A stretch of DNA of 64,000 bases from Aurelia coerulea (Eukaryota; Cnidaria; Scyphozoa; Semaeostomeae; Ulmaridae), in contig CM076954.1 in assembly GCA_039566865.1 (NCBI GenBank), positions 8,130,001-8,194,000 on the forward strand. Reading direction: 5' to 3'. Numbering within the stretch: position 1 is the stretch's first letter; each line of letters begins with the position of its first letter. Below, one piece after another: positions 34,104-46,561 of the stretch. The translations under genes and the position numbers were made by a program. The notes beneath the pieces are model-generated. The model made no database searches and was not told where the DNA came from. It saw only the letters and a list, made by a program, of their open reading frames with translations.

Positions 34104-34965
34104 AATGTACAATCTTTCACATATCTTGGACAGGTGATAACAAACGATCCCAATGACTGTTTTACAATTCACAGAAGAGAGAGAGCTATAGGAAAATTTA
34201 ACAAGCTTAAATCAGTATTATGTGATACGCATGTCAACATACCTACAAGGCGTAAGATCCTAGAATCATGTGTTAGATCAAGACTTACATATGGAACAGC
34301 TGCCTGGCTTCCAAATGAACAAGAGCTCAAAAAACTTGAATCCTGTTGGAACCAATGCCTACGGGACATGTTGAAAGGTGGATGGAAAAGGAGACATGTT
34401 CCTGAGAATGAAGATGATGACGAGGAAGCAGATTATGCCTTCATATATACAAATGAGAAAATTGAGAACATCCTCAAAACAACACCATTAAGGAATTTCA
34501 TATGCAGTCAATACCTGAAGTATATTGGTCACATATGTCCTGCAGAGAACACAGCACTAACAAAGATTGTTTGCCAAACCAGAGAGGAAATACTACCGTG
34601 ATCCATGGGGAAAGATTTCTGGGTTACTTGGAGTATCAAGTGACCAAGCTAAGAGGGCTACTCAGTCACGTAATGAATTCGCCGCGTTGATACGGAAACG
34701 TTTCAACTCGCCTCTGTAGTGACAAGGTTCATTGTTGGAGGAAGATACAGGTACAGGTCTCTACCTATGACTGAAAGCCTAATGTCGTCCAATATTCAAC
34801 CTATACCCAACACTTATTGATTTAGACTAACATTTAGTTTATTACCTAAAAATGTACACAGATTGTTGATTTCATGCATTTAATAATTATGTACTATTGT
34901 ATTTGTTCACTTGTTATTGTATTTAGAATGATTGTTGAATGACATGAAACTTAAACTGAAACTGA
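34104..34965 (+). pseudogene. LINE C-terminal region with ACTGAA tail
   Basis: From 34104 it encodes SFTYLGQVITND, a 155-codon open frame with RRKILESCVRSRLTYGTAAW and LKKLESCWNQCLRDM, then after a shift PWGKISGLLGVSSDQAKRAT ending near 34700. This is the region after the RT palm of RTE/R4-like or similar LINEs. The 3' UTR ends in ACTTAAACTGAAACTGA at about 34945. The RT core is missing (5' truncated). Confidence 0.8.
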
Positions 34966-35926
34966 TCTAAAAGGGCGTGGTCATAAAAAATTTTCCCCGG
35001 TCGCAGCTCCCCGGAACCCATTTTAGCTAGCTACGCGCTCGGTCTCCCCTAACCGGCCTGCACAGAGTTTTAGCATTCTGCATTCACAGCATCACCGAAG
35101 GCAGGAGGACCCCTCCTACACAGCTACAAATGCCAACGCCACCACATGTGAAGAAATCAATGATATTCTATGCTTGCTTAGCTCAGGACGGACTTTGTAA
35201 TCACCTAAAAGGATCTTATATTTCTTCCGTCAAACACGGGAATTTTTTCATTTTAATCAAATACATGACAATACTAGACACCCGCTGCCTTATCGTTTGT
35301 TTATCAAACAAACGAATCATATTCCGGGCCAATAACAGACATGGCAGGCATTTCCGCGTTAGGCCTTGGCCTCGCCGTTTTCAAAACACGATTTCTTCGC
35401 AAGGATTTAGTCCTAGTTTGGTTCATTTAGGGTTGTATAATTTGTTGGTTTTTCATGTCTTTATTTTCTTGTTTGCAAACCTCAGACGCGGCTTTGGAAC
35501 TTTACCTTACTGTGTTGATTGTTGCTATTCTGACCCAAAATAATGAAGGATTCGATCGCGTCCCAAAGTTCTATTCATTAGGCCTATTATCCATCAAGCA
35601 GCAGTGTTATGTTTATCGTTGTAAAGCAAGAGATCCAGATCCACCTTTATGAAAAATAAAACTACAGTAGCAATAAGGGGAATTGCCTACCTTGGTAATC
35701 CATGGCGAATGGCGGTGCTGCTAGTTTTCTCTTCTTCCCAAATGGAACAGCAAATGCTTGGCCTTGCCCCACTCAAAAGAGCAATTGATTGATGTGCAGT
35801 GCAGAAAACACAAGCTGAGTGACGTATGCTTCCAAGTTCCAATCACAAAGGCGTGTCAAATCCAAGCTGTTGCAAAAATTGTTGATTTTCATTTTTGCTC
35901 ATTAACCAGGTTTTTGGAGCTTTGTA
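34966..35926. other. no gene; GC stem module fragment at 34970-35020
   Basis: GGGCGTGGTC, AAAAAATTTT and a CCCCGG run at 34972-35020 are a degraded copy of the stem module seen at 36800 and 37460. The rest, including a 137-codon frame at 35130-35543, has no recognisable motif. Confidence 0.45.
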
Positions 35927-36903
35927 CAGGGGCGGATCCAGACCGGTTTCACCGGTTTCCGTGCATCGGTCAGATTTCCAAACCTAAGATAAATTTGTAT
36001 TATCTGCCGGGTATCTGCCTAACTTTACAGAAAAGTAAAATAACTTGAACCTATTTTCACTCCGCAAACCAGTTTCAAGTCAAAAGGTGATAGTCTTCAT
36101 AGACATGACATAGGGTACTTCTACACAAAATTTCTCATAAACAATAAGCAACCTACATATGGCAGTCATTTGGCTTTATTTGCTATGGTTCTCCAGGAGG
36201 TATGTGATTCGAAACCTGCGTTATCAGTTTCAAGTTGCGCAACAGATTTGCACATTTGATTCGCTTTGAATGGCTGTGACGTTTCGCAATTGTTTTGATA
36301 TCAAGTCCTTGTAATCTGATGAACCAATAAGGGTTGAGTGAACCTGTCCAGCGACTTCCGTGAACCGGTCGGCAATTGTTCGAAATCAGTGAACCTGTGT
36401 CGATTAGGAAGTAAACCGTTTCTGAAGGAAGTAAAATATGTTTGCAAAGGAAGTAGATTTTCATCGAATAGAACAAGAACGAGAAGGGCCAGCAGACGGC
36501 AATGGCTGACCCAGAAAAGGAAGATCTTTATCGACTTCACAGTGCCATCGAAGAGAAGAGTGAAGGAGAGATATAGCACACAAAACAAAAATACGAGTGT
36601 ATTTTAGGAAGTTTTGAAGTTGAAGGAAGGCGTAAGAGAATTTAACTTAAATTTTAAGGGTCTGAGGGGTGACGAACATCGATGATTCGTCGATAAAGTT
36701 ATTATGCAGAGGATGGGGGGTAGAAATTACATGGAAAAGCTCTAGACCTGCAGACCATCATTATTTATGTAAAAGGGCGTTGCCCTTGTTTTCCGAGAGT
36801 CTGAAGGGCGTGGCCACGAAAAATTTTTCTGGGGGCTTCGCCCCCTGACCCCCTTTTTTGCCCCCTATAAACCGGTCAGAATTCAGGGCTGGATCCGCCC
36901 CTG
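35927..36903. mobile_element. CAGGGGCGGATCCAG element, AACCGGT motifs, 5-bp TSD
   Basis: A complete 977-bp copy: both tips read CAGGGGCGGATCCAG inward, and TTGTA at 35922-35926 and 36904-36908 is a perfect 5-bp TSD. The left subterminal has ACCGGTTTCACCGGTTTCC; further AACCGG or AAACCG copies lie at about 36353, 36414 and 36871. The right side has the stem GGGGGCTTCGCCCCC next to AAAAATTTTT. hAT-like tips with a 5-bp TSD fit the hAT5 type (inference). Confidence 0.82.
36502..36576 (+). pseudogene. coding-like start (MADPEKEDLY...) in element
   Basis: ATG at 36502 opens 24 acidic/basic codons (MADPEKEDLYRLHSAIEEK, then SEGEI and stop). It lies 575 bp inside the left tip of the 35927-36903 element, pointing inward, and is preceded by a long in-phase open stretch. 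It may be the remnant first exon of the element's protein. No family was recognised. Confidence 0.35.
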
Positions 36904-36908
36904 TTGTA

Positions 36909-37168
36909 GTACAGGGGGCACAAAGTGCCTGTCCCCCCCCCTCTATAACTCAGCTTTCCGCACCAATGAGCACGTGGTGCTTTTCTGCCAAACAATCCTT
37001 CTCAGAAATTTGTGAATTTCTCAACATTGGGTTTTTTAACAGGAGGGAAAAAGAATCACAAGAATCACATGGATTGTTGACGCATGCGTCTTGGCTTATA
37101 AATCTCGTGTCAGAAGCGCCTAGAATGAGGGGTGGTCCATATGTCAACAGCACAGGAACCATTCGTCT
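36909..37168. other. flank of outer inverted element, no gene
   Basis: The last part (about 37143-37168, ending CATTCGTC) matches in inverted form 53140-53180, so it is the left end of the outer inverted-repeat structure. The remainder is unassigned. Confidence 0.5.
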
Positions 37169-37198
37169 ATGGAACGCCATTTGCACAAAAATGACATA

Positions 37199-37364
37199 AT
37201 ATAGGATTATGTTACATAAACCTATATTATGTGCACATAAACTAGGATTATGTTACATAAACTATGATTATGTCGACATAATATAGGTTTATGTAACAAG
37301 TAACATAATCCTAGTTTATGTGCACATAATATGGGTTATCGGGACATAAACCTATATTATGTAG
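37199..37364. repeat. 19-bp near-palindrome array, block 1
   Basis: Alternating ACATAAACCTATATTATGT and ACATAAACTAGGATTATGT units (both orientations) joined by GC or CG steps (GTGCAC, GTCGAC). The array was cut by transposon copy A after TTATGTAG. Confidence 0.85.
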
Positions 37365-40300
37365 CAGGGGCGGATCCAGCCCGAAAGTTGACAGTCGCCA
37401 GCACGAGCGCGAAGCGCGAGTTGAAAATGGATTGAAGCAGCGAGCGCGAAGCGCGAGGAGTCTGGGGGTCCGGGGGCGCAGCCCCCGGAAAAATTTTTGG
37501 GGACCACGCCCTTAGGATTGCTGGAAAACGCCCTGTTTGTTAAAGAGAGTGGCTCATCTGTGCATTTATTAGAGGCAGAAAGCACCCTTTTTGAATAAAG
37601 TATTACTCAAATTAAAAAAAGTTTAGTTCTCATTACCATCGAAGCCAACATTGACTCACGATAGAATGGGGAAGTCAATCCAACTACAACTACTGAACAG
37701 CATTGAAAACAAAACTGGCTTGTAGTAGTATCAGACAAAATGAACACTGAGCCGTTGCATTTCTTGATGCAGCACTGCATTGCATTCATGTATTGCTCTA
37801 ATAAACTCTCGGGAGTTAGCCTGTGAACGGCCGAAAAAAATTGAAACCCCCTCAACAAAGCCGTTCAAAGCCGTTCACAGGCTACTCGGGAGTAGGTTTC
37901 ATAGCTCACTTTTTAATCTTATCTGATGATATGCTGCGACCAGTATCGAAAGAAATATTTCAGAAATGCTTCCATTATTCCATGAAATAATCATCGGCTT
38001 GGGTCACGTAATTTTGGATTTTCTTCTTCTGCAGTTACATCGGCTTTTGCATCGAACAAACCGAACTCGCGCCACTCGCGCCGAAATGACGAATGTGGAA
38101 CGAAAGCTGTTTTTTTGGTTATTCAACGTTGATCTTTATTGTAGCTTTCAGCATATCGTTGTTTCTTTTGCAGGATTCAACATTTTTGCCTTTAGTTCAT
38201 TTTGCTTGTTATTCTTTTTTCGGAGTTAACACTTTTCTTCCACAGGCTACAGTACCATGTCTAATCTTGCGTTCGGGGCTTCTGTGTCTGTATTGCAAAT
38301 CATTTTTTCAAGAAAGAATACCATGCTAATTATTGATGGATATTAGGAAGAATCCGTACGATGGATGTTAAGTATTAAAAGACCTTCGCAAAACAGTAAT
38401 ACTTATAACGAATAGCATATAAGGATAAGGATATTGTCTATTGGATTTCTTTGGAATAAATAAAAATGCAATTTACCCAAAGCCCAACTGATGTGCATAG
38501 AATCTAATTTTGTTTGACTTGCAGCATACATGTGTCAAATACACATATTCTTTTATAAGAAACTGCTCATAAGAAACTCAACTCTCAGATTGCCAAAAAA
38601 AGTTAAGAAACTCCAGTACTGGGAAAATATAGCTTGAGGAACTATTTCTTACTGACAAAGAAAATTATTAAAACATATTTTACTTTATTTCCACTTGTTT
38701 CCTGTAATATATCACTCGAGAGGTACTTGAGAAATGTCTGAACATTGGAAAGACTTAACAAAACAAAACCTTGTTTTGAAATGGCACTGGTAATGAACAT
38801 GGAGATAGTTATAGAACCTTCAAGAAACTTGTAAGAAACTCTCAGTACTTGAAATCTGATAATTTTAAGAGCCTTTCTGTACTGACCAGAATTCTTAACT
38901 TCCTATAGAAAATGAATAGGCTTATTTTTCTTAGTCTTGCCAAAGTTAAATACCCTGGAATCAAGGTTCCAAAACAGGAGCTTTTAAAGGCAAGTGTCAC
39001 TAGCAAATATGCCTGTCTATAAATAGAACAAAAAAACAGGAGCACATGCTAATTTAAATGCATTCGTTTTTTAAGAAGCAGCTTACAAGAAACAGCAGGC
39101 TTAATTTTTTGAAACTTAATAAACTAACCCTATCTGAATTAGAATAGCCAAGAAACTTCTGTAATTTACCCTCAAAGCTTTTTGCAGTAGTAGCAACCAT
39201 ATTGACATTGTTCTGAGTGTGAATTGTGTTATTACTTCTTTGAAGATGTTGCCAAGTAATTTATGAGCCCTGCTAACAAAAATAAATTAACTCTACACCT
39301 ACAGCATTAAAGATATAAGCAACTCATTGAAAACTTTTGGCATCAAAAGTCTTTTATCTATTTAAGAAACTACCTACCAGCCCCGGACCTCAGTTTCTTA
39401 TAAAAAACTGTATGTAATTCTAGTGGACACTCAAAATAGCTTGGGCTAAAGACCAATTTACCCATGTTGACCACTTTAAATACTTTAAATTATCTGTCTT
39501 GCTTTGTCTGATGCTGCATCTAAATGGAAACATAGAGCCTAAATATATGGGGGAGGGGTACTTCATTGTGAAAGTGATTCAACCTGCATCTGGACTTTGA
39601 GAAAAGGATCCATTTGTATGACAGAATATTCAAGAATTCTGAGCCCATTTGTATAAATATCAGGAAATCTCTGACCCATGTGTTATGAATTTGTTGAAAA
39701 ATACAAAGGATAATTTCGGGTGTTTGGTGGGGATTATCATTATGGGACCCATTTATTACAACATACTCTCAAAAAACTACTACCTAAGTACCTAAGGGAA
39801 TTTCATATGAAAACATCCACCGATATGAGCAGCACGTCCAGAACAAATCATTTAACAAGGAAGAACTCCCCCACTGGCTAAACATCTGGAATGAATGTTT
39901 TTTATCCTATCTATTAGAAATTTGGAAAAGAATGATTCATAATTTGTTTTTTACTTTCGGGTTCATGAATCTATATAATTGTTACAACTGAACTGCTAGA
40001 TATGTGTCTCTCGGCATGCATACAGCTCATTGCTTAGCGAAAAGGAGTTGTACAGTATTTCGCTCAAAACATTGTAAATACTATAAAGTATACCTATATA
40101 GGTATACCTATATGGTATTCAAGAATAAAGTTCAACAACAATTTTGCTATGATCTTCATTAATTTAGCTCTCAAAAGTTTCTTAGCATTTCTAAAACATA
40201 AAGCTCTGAGTTGTAGAAATTTTTGGTCATCCTGCCTCTGGTTAGTACTGTATCAGGTTCCTCACGAACAAGCTTCTGCTTGTGAAATGAAAATCTGTGC

Positions 40301-41387
40301 CCAATCCAATTAATCAAGTCAAGAGCCGTTTTGTTTTTGGATGTGTTACTAATAGTTTACTAATTTGTAATTACTAACAAAACAAACAGATTCAAGCTGA
40401 CTCTGTTAGAAAGAAATGTGCAGCTGACTGTCCATCATGTGTGCGGTAGTTTTGATTTTTCATTTCATAATTTAGTGGCCTAACTTAAATCAGAAAAAAA
40501 GTCAACAAATAAAGCAATCATTATTACCTCGCCAGCAAAAGAACATTTCATTCCTTCAAGGTGCTTCACGCTGGTGAGGAACAAATGAGACAGGGCAGAT
40601 TTGGCAGCTTCTTTGCAATAGCCTCCCCAATCAAATCTTTAACTTTCTCAAGGCTGTCCTTGTCCATGATCCAAGTCCATGATGCCAATGTTTCCAAATA
40701 TTTTGGCGCGTACACTTTTCAGTCAGTCAAACCTTCCCAGTGCTTAGGCCAAAGGCCAAAGGCAAAGAGTTATCAGAGTGAGGCTGTATTGCTAGCTGGT
40801 GATTTGGCGACTGTGGTAGATCACATACATCGCCACGACAGACTCACAATTTTCTCCCTATACATTTTGTATTGGATGCCATTTATCATCCTTCGCCTCT
40901 ACAGTCGCACAAGAACAATGCTAAAAAAATTGGTCGCAAAAACGATTGTTTTTTTATGAGCGCGCAGCCTCAAAACATGTTTTAAGTTATGCGTACAGTC
41001 GCACGCTTGTTCTCTAATGTATGCGTAAAACTTGCGATTGTTTTGTAAAGAAAGGGCTTCCAAATATAGAAAGCATTAAGCATTCAAACCAGAGGAACCA
41101 GAACGAGGCAAATTAAAGAGGGACTCTCCAAAGGTGATAGGTGACATGAACAGAGATGAATGGTAGTACTCGCTTCAATCTAAATTGTGAAAAGAAATAA
41201 TGGTACGAAAGATCAGTATTTTAGGACTGAACAAAGAAATTCAGTATAAGTTTTTGGATGTTAATGCCTGACTTTTACTTTGCTGATGACACATCATAAA
41301 TTATCAGATATTTAACTAAAAAAGATTGCGCTTTGGAAAGTTGACCGTCGCCCGTGCGACTGTGGCGACTGTCTGGATCCGCCCCTG
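37365..41387. mobile_element. 4,023-bp CAGGGGCGGATCCAG element, copy A
   Basis: Both tips read CAGGGGCGGATCCAG inward. TGTAG directly flanks both sides (37360-37364, 41388-41392), and the empty site TTATGTAGTGATAACC is preserved near 42170. CAGTCGC-type motifs cluster at 40806, 40901, 40995 and 41346-41372, with one at 37392. The left side has the GGGGGCGCAGCCCCC stem plus AAAAATTTTT. No full transposase; a coding-like start lies at 40667-40526 on the minus strand. The interior 38560-39420 carries the TAAGAAAC module. Everywhere I compared it, it is identical to copy B. Confidence 0.85.
40526..40667 (-). pseudogene. coding-like start (MDKDSLEKV...) in copy A
   Basis: Mirror of 43221-43362. 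From ATG at 40667 it reads MDKDSLEKVKDLIGEAIAKK, then LPNLPCLICSSPA and a stop; another frame continues SVKHLEGMKCSFAGE to a GAG/GTAATA donor-like site. It starts 720 bp inside the right tip and points inward. The CLIC pair could belong to a zinc finger. A broken 5' exon of the element's protein, or a captured exon, is possible. Confidence 0.4.
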
Positions 41388-41507
41388 TGTAGTGATAACC
41401 TACATTATGTGCACATAATATAGGTTTATGTACATAATCCTAGTTTATGTGCACATAATATAGGTTTATGTACATAATCCTAGTTTATGTCGACATAATA
41501 AGGGTTC
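41388..41507. repeat. 19-bp near-palindrome array, block 2
   Basis: Continuation of block 1 after the copy A insertion: ACATAATATAGGTTTATGT and ACATAATCCTAGTTTATGT units joined by GTGCAC or GTCGAC. Confidence 0.85.
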
Positions 41508-41919
41508 GAGCACATAATGATAGTTAAAGTTGTAACTTTGTTTTGGAACAATACATCTGTCACTCCCTGGCGGCCAGCACTATTCAACTGAGGAGAGAAT
41601 AGGAAAGTTGCCGTGTGATTCATTATGGGTCCCAAATGGTCTATCACAGGTCCTACTGCATTGTACGTTGAACTTTCAAGAAGCTCAATGTTCACAGGCG
41701 AAAGAATTATTTGAACAATCAAAATAATGCACTTTTATCTCAAGTTGGCAAAAAGGTGTCTCGATCAATTGTTATTTAGTTACCATTTGGGACCCATAAT
41801 GAATCACACTGCAGCTTTTCCTATTCTCTCCTTAGTTGAATAGTACTGGCCGCCAGGGAGTGATAGATGTATTGTACCAAAACAAAGTCACAACTTTAAC
41901 TATCATTATGTGCTCGAAC
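41508..41919. repeat. palindromic core 1 of satellite element
   Basis: GAACAATACATCT.TCACTC, CTGGCGGCCAG and GGGTCCCAAATGG-type sequence on the left are repeated inverted on the right (about 41760-41919) around a spacer of roughly 120 bp. This is the intact version of the core split by copy B. Confidence 0.8.
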
Positions 41920-42297
41920 CCTTATTATGTCGACATAAACTAGGATTATGTACATAAACCTATATTATGTGCACATAAACTAGGATGATGTACATAAACC
42001 TATATTATGTCGACATAAACTAGGATTATGTACATAAACCTATATTATGTCGACATAATATAGGTTTATGTACATAATCTTAGTTTATGTCGACATAATA
42101 TAGGTTTATGTAACATAATCCTAGTTTATGTGCACATAATATGGGTTATTGGGACATAAACCTATATTATGTAGTGATAACCTATATTATGTGCACATAA
42201 TATAGGTTTATGTACATAATCCTAGTTTATGTCGACATAATATAGGTTTATGTACATAATCCTAGTTTATGTCGACATAATATGGGTTAGAGCACAT
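41920..42297. repeat. 19-bp near-palindrome array, block 3
   Basis: The longest block, about 15 units, with an orientation switch near 42056 (TATTATGTCGACATAATA) and the empty-site sequence for copy A at about 42160-42180. Confidence 0.85.
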
Positions 42298-42500
42298 AAT
42301 GATAGTTAAAGGTGTGACTTTGTTTTGGAACAATACATCTATCACTCTCTGGCGGCCAGGACTATTCAATTGGGGGAGAGAATAGGATTATGACACTGGG
42401 ACTCGTTATGTGTCCCAAATGGTATATCACAGGAACTGAATGTGCAATTCGGGAGCCTTTCATCTCTTTTCCTTTGGTGAAACTGGCTTTATACACGATT

Positions 42501-45500
42501 CAGGGGCGGATCCAGACAGTCGCCACAGTCGCACGGGCGACGGTCAACTTTCCAAAGCGCAATCTTTTTTAGTTAAATATCTGATAATTTATGATGTGTC
42601 ATCAGCAAAGTAAAAGTCAGGCATTAACATCCAAAAACTTATACTGAATTTCTTTGTTCAGTCCTAAAATACTGATCTTTCGTACCATTATTTCTTTTCA
42701 CAATTTAGATTGAAGCGAGTACTACCATTCATCTCTGTTCATGTCACCTATCACCTTTGGAGAGTCCCTCTTTAATTTGCCTCGTTCTGGTTCCTCTGGT
42801 TTGAATGCTTAATGCTTTCTATATTTGGAAGCCCTTTCTTTACAAAACAATCGCAAGTTTTACGCATACATTAGAGAACAAGCGTGCGACTGTACGCATA
42901 ACTTAAAACATGTTTTGAGGCTGCGCGCTCATAAAAAAACAATCGTTTTTGCGACCAATTTTTTTAGCATTGTTCTTGTGCGACTGTAGAGGCGAAGGAT
43001 GATAAATGGCATCCAATACAAAATGTATAGGGAGAAAATTGTGAGTCTGTCGTGGCGATGTATGTGATCTACCACAGTCGCCAAATCACCAGCTAGCAAT
43101 ACAGCCTCACTCTGATAACTCTTTGCCTTTGGCCTTTGGCCTAAGCACTGGGAAGGTTTGACTGACTGAAAAGTGTACGCGCCAAAATATTTGGAAACAT
43201 TGGCATCATGGACTTGGATCATGGACAAGGACAGCCTTGAGAAAGTTAAAGATTTGATTGGGGAGGCTATTGCAAAGAAGCTGCCAAATCTGCCCTGTCT
43301 CATTTGTTCCTCACCAGCGTGAAGCACCTTGAAGGAATGAAATGTTCTTTTGCTGGCGAGGTAATAATGATTGCTTTATTTGTTGACTTTTTTTCTGATT
43401 TAAGTTAGGCCACTAAATTATGAAATGAAAAATCAAAACTACCGCACACATGATGGACAGTCAGCTGCACATTTCTTTCTAACAGAGTCAGCTTGAATCT
43501 GTTTGTTTTGTTAGTAATTACAAATTAGTAAACTATTAGTAACACATCCAAAAACAAAACGGCTCTTGACTTGATTAATTGGATTGGGCACAGATTTTCA
43601 TTTCACAAGCAGAAGCTTGTTCGTGAGGAACCTGATACAGTACTAACCAGAGGCAGGATGACCAAAAATTTCTACAACTCAGAGCTTTATGTTTTAGAAA
43701 TGCTAAGAAACTTTTGAGAGCTAAATTAATGAAGATCATAGCAAAATTGTTGTTGAACTTTATTCTTGAATACCATATAGGTATACCTATATAGGTATAC
43801 TTTATAGTATTTACAATGTTTTGAGCGAAATACTGTACAACTCCTTTTCGCTAAGCAATGAGCTGTATGCATGCCGAGAGACACATATCTAGCAGTTCAG
43901 TTGTAACAATTATATAGATTCATGAACCCGAAAGTAAAAAACAAATTATGAATCATTCTTTTCCAAATTTCTAATAGATAGGATAAAAAACATTCATTCC
44001 AGATGTTTAGCCAGTGGGGGAGTTCTTCCTTGTTAAATGATTTGTTCTGGACGTGCTGCTCATATCGGTGGATGTTTTCATATGAAATTCCCTTAGGTAC
44101 TTAGGTAGTAGTTTTTTGAGAGTATGTTGTAATAAATGGGTCCCATAATGATAATCCCCACCAAACACCCGAAATTATCCTTTGTATTTTTCAACAAATT
44201 CATAACACATGGGTCAGAGATTTCCTGATATTTATACAAATGGGCTCAGAATTCTTGAATATTCTGTCATACAAATGGATCCTTTTCTCAAAGTCCAGAT
44301 GCAGGTTGAATCACTTTCACAATGAAGTACCCCTCCCCCATATATTTAGGCTCTATGTTTCCATTTAGATGCAGCATCAGACAAAGCAAGACAGATAATT
44401 TAAAGTATTTAAAGTGGTCAACATGGGTAAATTGGTCTTTAGCCCAAGCTATTTTGAGTGTCCACTAGAATTACATACAGTTTTTTATAAGAAACTGAGG
44501 TCCGGGGCTGGTAGGTAGTTTCTTAAATAGATAAAAGACTTTTGATGCCAAAAGTTTTCAATGAGTTGCTTATATCTTTAATGCTGTAGGTGTAGAGTTA
44601 ATTTATTTTTGTTAGCAGGGCTCATAAATTACTTGGCAACATCTTCAAAGAAGTAATAACACAATTCACACTCAGAACAATGTCAATATGGTTGCTACTA
44701 CTGCAAAAAGCTTTGAGGGTAAATTACAGAAGTTTCTTGGCTATTCTAATTCAGATAGGGTTAGTTTATTAAGTTTCAAAAAATTAAGCCTGCTGTTTCT
44801 TGTAAGCTGCTTCTTAAAAAACGAATGCATTTAAATTAGCATGTGCTCCTGTTTTTTTGTTCTATTTATAGACAGGCATATTTGCTAGTGACACTTGCCT
44901 TTAAAAGCTCCTGTTTTGGAACCTTGATTCCAGGGTATTTAACTTTGGCAAGACTAAGAAAAATAAGCCTATTCATTTTCTATAGGAAGTTAAGAATTCT
45001 GGTCAGTACAGAAAGGCTCTTAAAATTATCAGATTTCAAGTACTGAGAGTTTCTTACAAGTTTCTTGAAGGTTCTATAACTATCTCCATGTTCATTACCA
45101 GTGCCATTTCAAAACAAGGTTTTGTTTTGTTAAGTCTTTCCAATGTTCAGACATTTCTCAAGTACCTCTCGAGTGATATATTACAGGAAACAAGTGGAAA
45201 TAAAGTAAAATATGTTTTAATAATTTTCTTTGTCAGTAAGAAATAGTTCCTCAAGCTATATTTTCCCAGTACTGGAGTTTCTTAACTTTTTTTGGCAATC
45301 TGAGAGTTGAGTTTCTTATGAGCAGTTTCTTATAAAAGAATATGTGTATTTGACACATGTATGCTGCAAGTCAAACAAAATTAGATTCTATGCACATCAG
45401 TTGGGCTTTGGGTAAATTGCATTTTTATTTATTCCAAAGAAATCCAATAGACAATATCCTTATCCTTATATGCTATTCGTTATAAGTATTACTGTTTTGC

Positions 45501-46523
45501 GAAGGTCTTTTAATACTTAACATCCATCGTACGGATTCTTCCTAATATCCATCAATAATTAGCATGGTATTCTTTCTTGAAAAAATGATTTGCAATACAG
45601 ACACAGAAGCCCCGAACGCAAGATTAGACATGGTACTGTAGCCTGTGGAAGAAAAGTGTTAACTCCGAAAAAAGAATAACAAGCAAAATGAACTAAAGGC
45701 AAAAATGTTGAATCCTGCAAAAGAAACAACGATATGCTGAAAGCTACAATAAAGATCAACGTTGAATAACCAAAAAAACAGCTTTCGTTCCACATTCGTC
45801 ATTTCGGCGCGAGTGGCGCGAGTTCGGTTTGTTCGATGCAAAAGCCGATGTAACTGCAGAAGAAGAAAATCCAAAATTACGTGACCCAAGCCGATGATTA
45901 TTTCATGGAATAATGGAAGCATTTCTGAAATATTTCTTTCGATACTGGTCGCAGCATATCATCAGATAAGATTAAAAAGTGAGCTATGAAACCTACTCCC
46001 GAGTAGCCTGTGAACGGCTTTGAACGGCTTTGTTGAGGGGGTTTCAATTTTTTTCGGCCGTTCACAGGCTAACTCCCGAGAGTTTATTAGAGCAATACAT
46101 GAATGCAATGCAGTGCTGCATCAAGAAATGCAACGGCTCAGTGTTCATTTTGTCTGATACTACTACAAGCCAGTTTTGTTTTCAATGCTGTTCAGTAGTT
46201 GTAGTTGGATTGACTTCCCCATTCTATCGTGAGTCAATGTTGGCTTCGATGGTAATGAGAACTAAACTTTTTTTAATTTGAGTAATACTTTATTCAAAAA
46301 GGGTGCTTTCTGCCTCTAATAAATGCACAGATGAGCCACTCTCTTTAACAAACAGGGCGTTTTCCAGCAATCCTAAGGGCGTGGTCCCCAAAAATTTTTC
46401 CGGGGGCTGCGCCCCCGGACCCCCAGACTCCTCGCGCTTCGCGCTCGCTGCTTCAATCCATTTTCAACTCGCGCTTCGCGCTCGTGCTGGCGACTGTCAA
46501 CTTTCGGGCTGGATCCGCCCCTG
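42501..46523. mobile_element. 4,023-bp CAGGGGCGGATCCAG element, copy B (inverted)
   Basis: The exact mirror of copy A: paired positions sum to 83888 for every landmark compared, with no mismatch seen in the segments compared. The flanks differ from copy A: ACGAT at 42495-42499 (one extra T before the tip) and ACGAT at 46524-46528. Different flanks argue for an independent insertion instead of duplication of the whole block. Confidence 0.85.
43221..43362 (+). pseudogene. coding-like start (MDKDSLEKV...) in copy B
   Basis: Identical to the copy A fragment, 720 bp inside the element's left tip. The frame stops after CLICSSPA; a +/- shift leads on to KHLEGMKCSFAGE and a GT dinucleotide at 43363. 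Function unknown. Confidence 0.4.
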
Positions 46524-46561
46524 ACGATGTATGCACATTTCGATTTTTATTACAAAGTGAC

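Noticed and set aside
40561..40959. 132-codon frame repeated at 43327-42929 as a gene conserved in duplicate
   Set aside because: The two copies are identical because the whole 4,023-bp element is mirrored; there is no selection signal, and the opposite strand holds the more protein-like fragment.
37365..46523. Giant 9.2-kb palindrome from a single inverted duplication
   Set aside because: Flanking target duplications differ between arms, and the 1.1-kb centre is not symmetric; two transposon insertions explain it better. Misassembly is not excluded.
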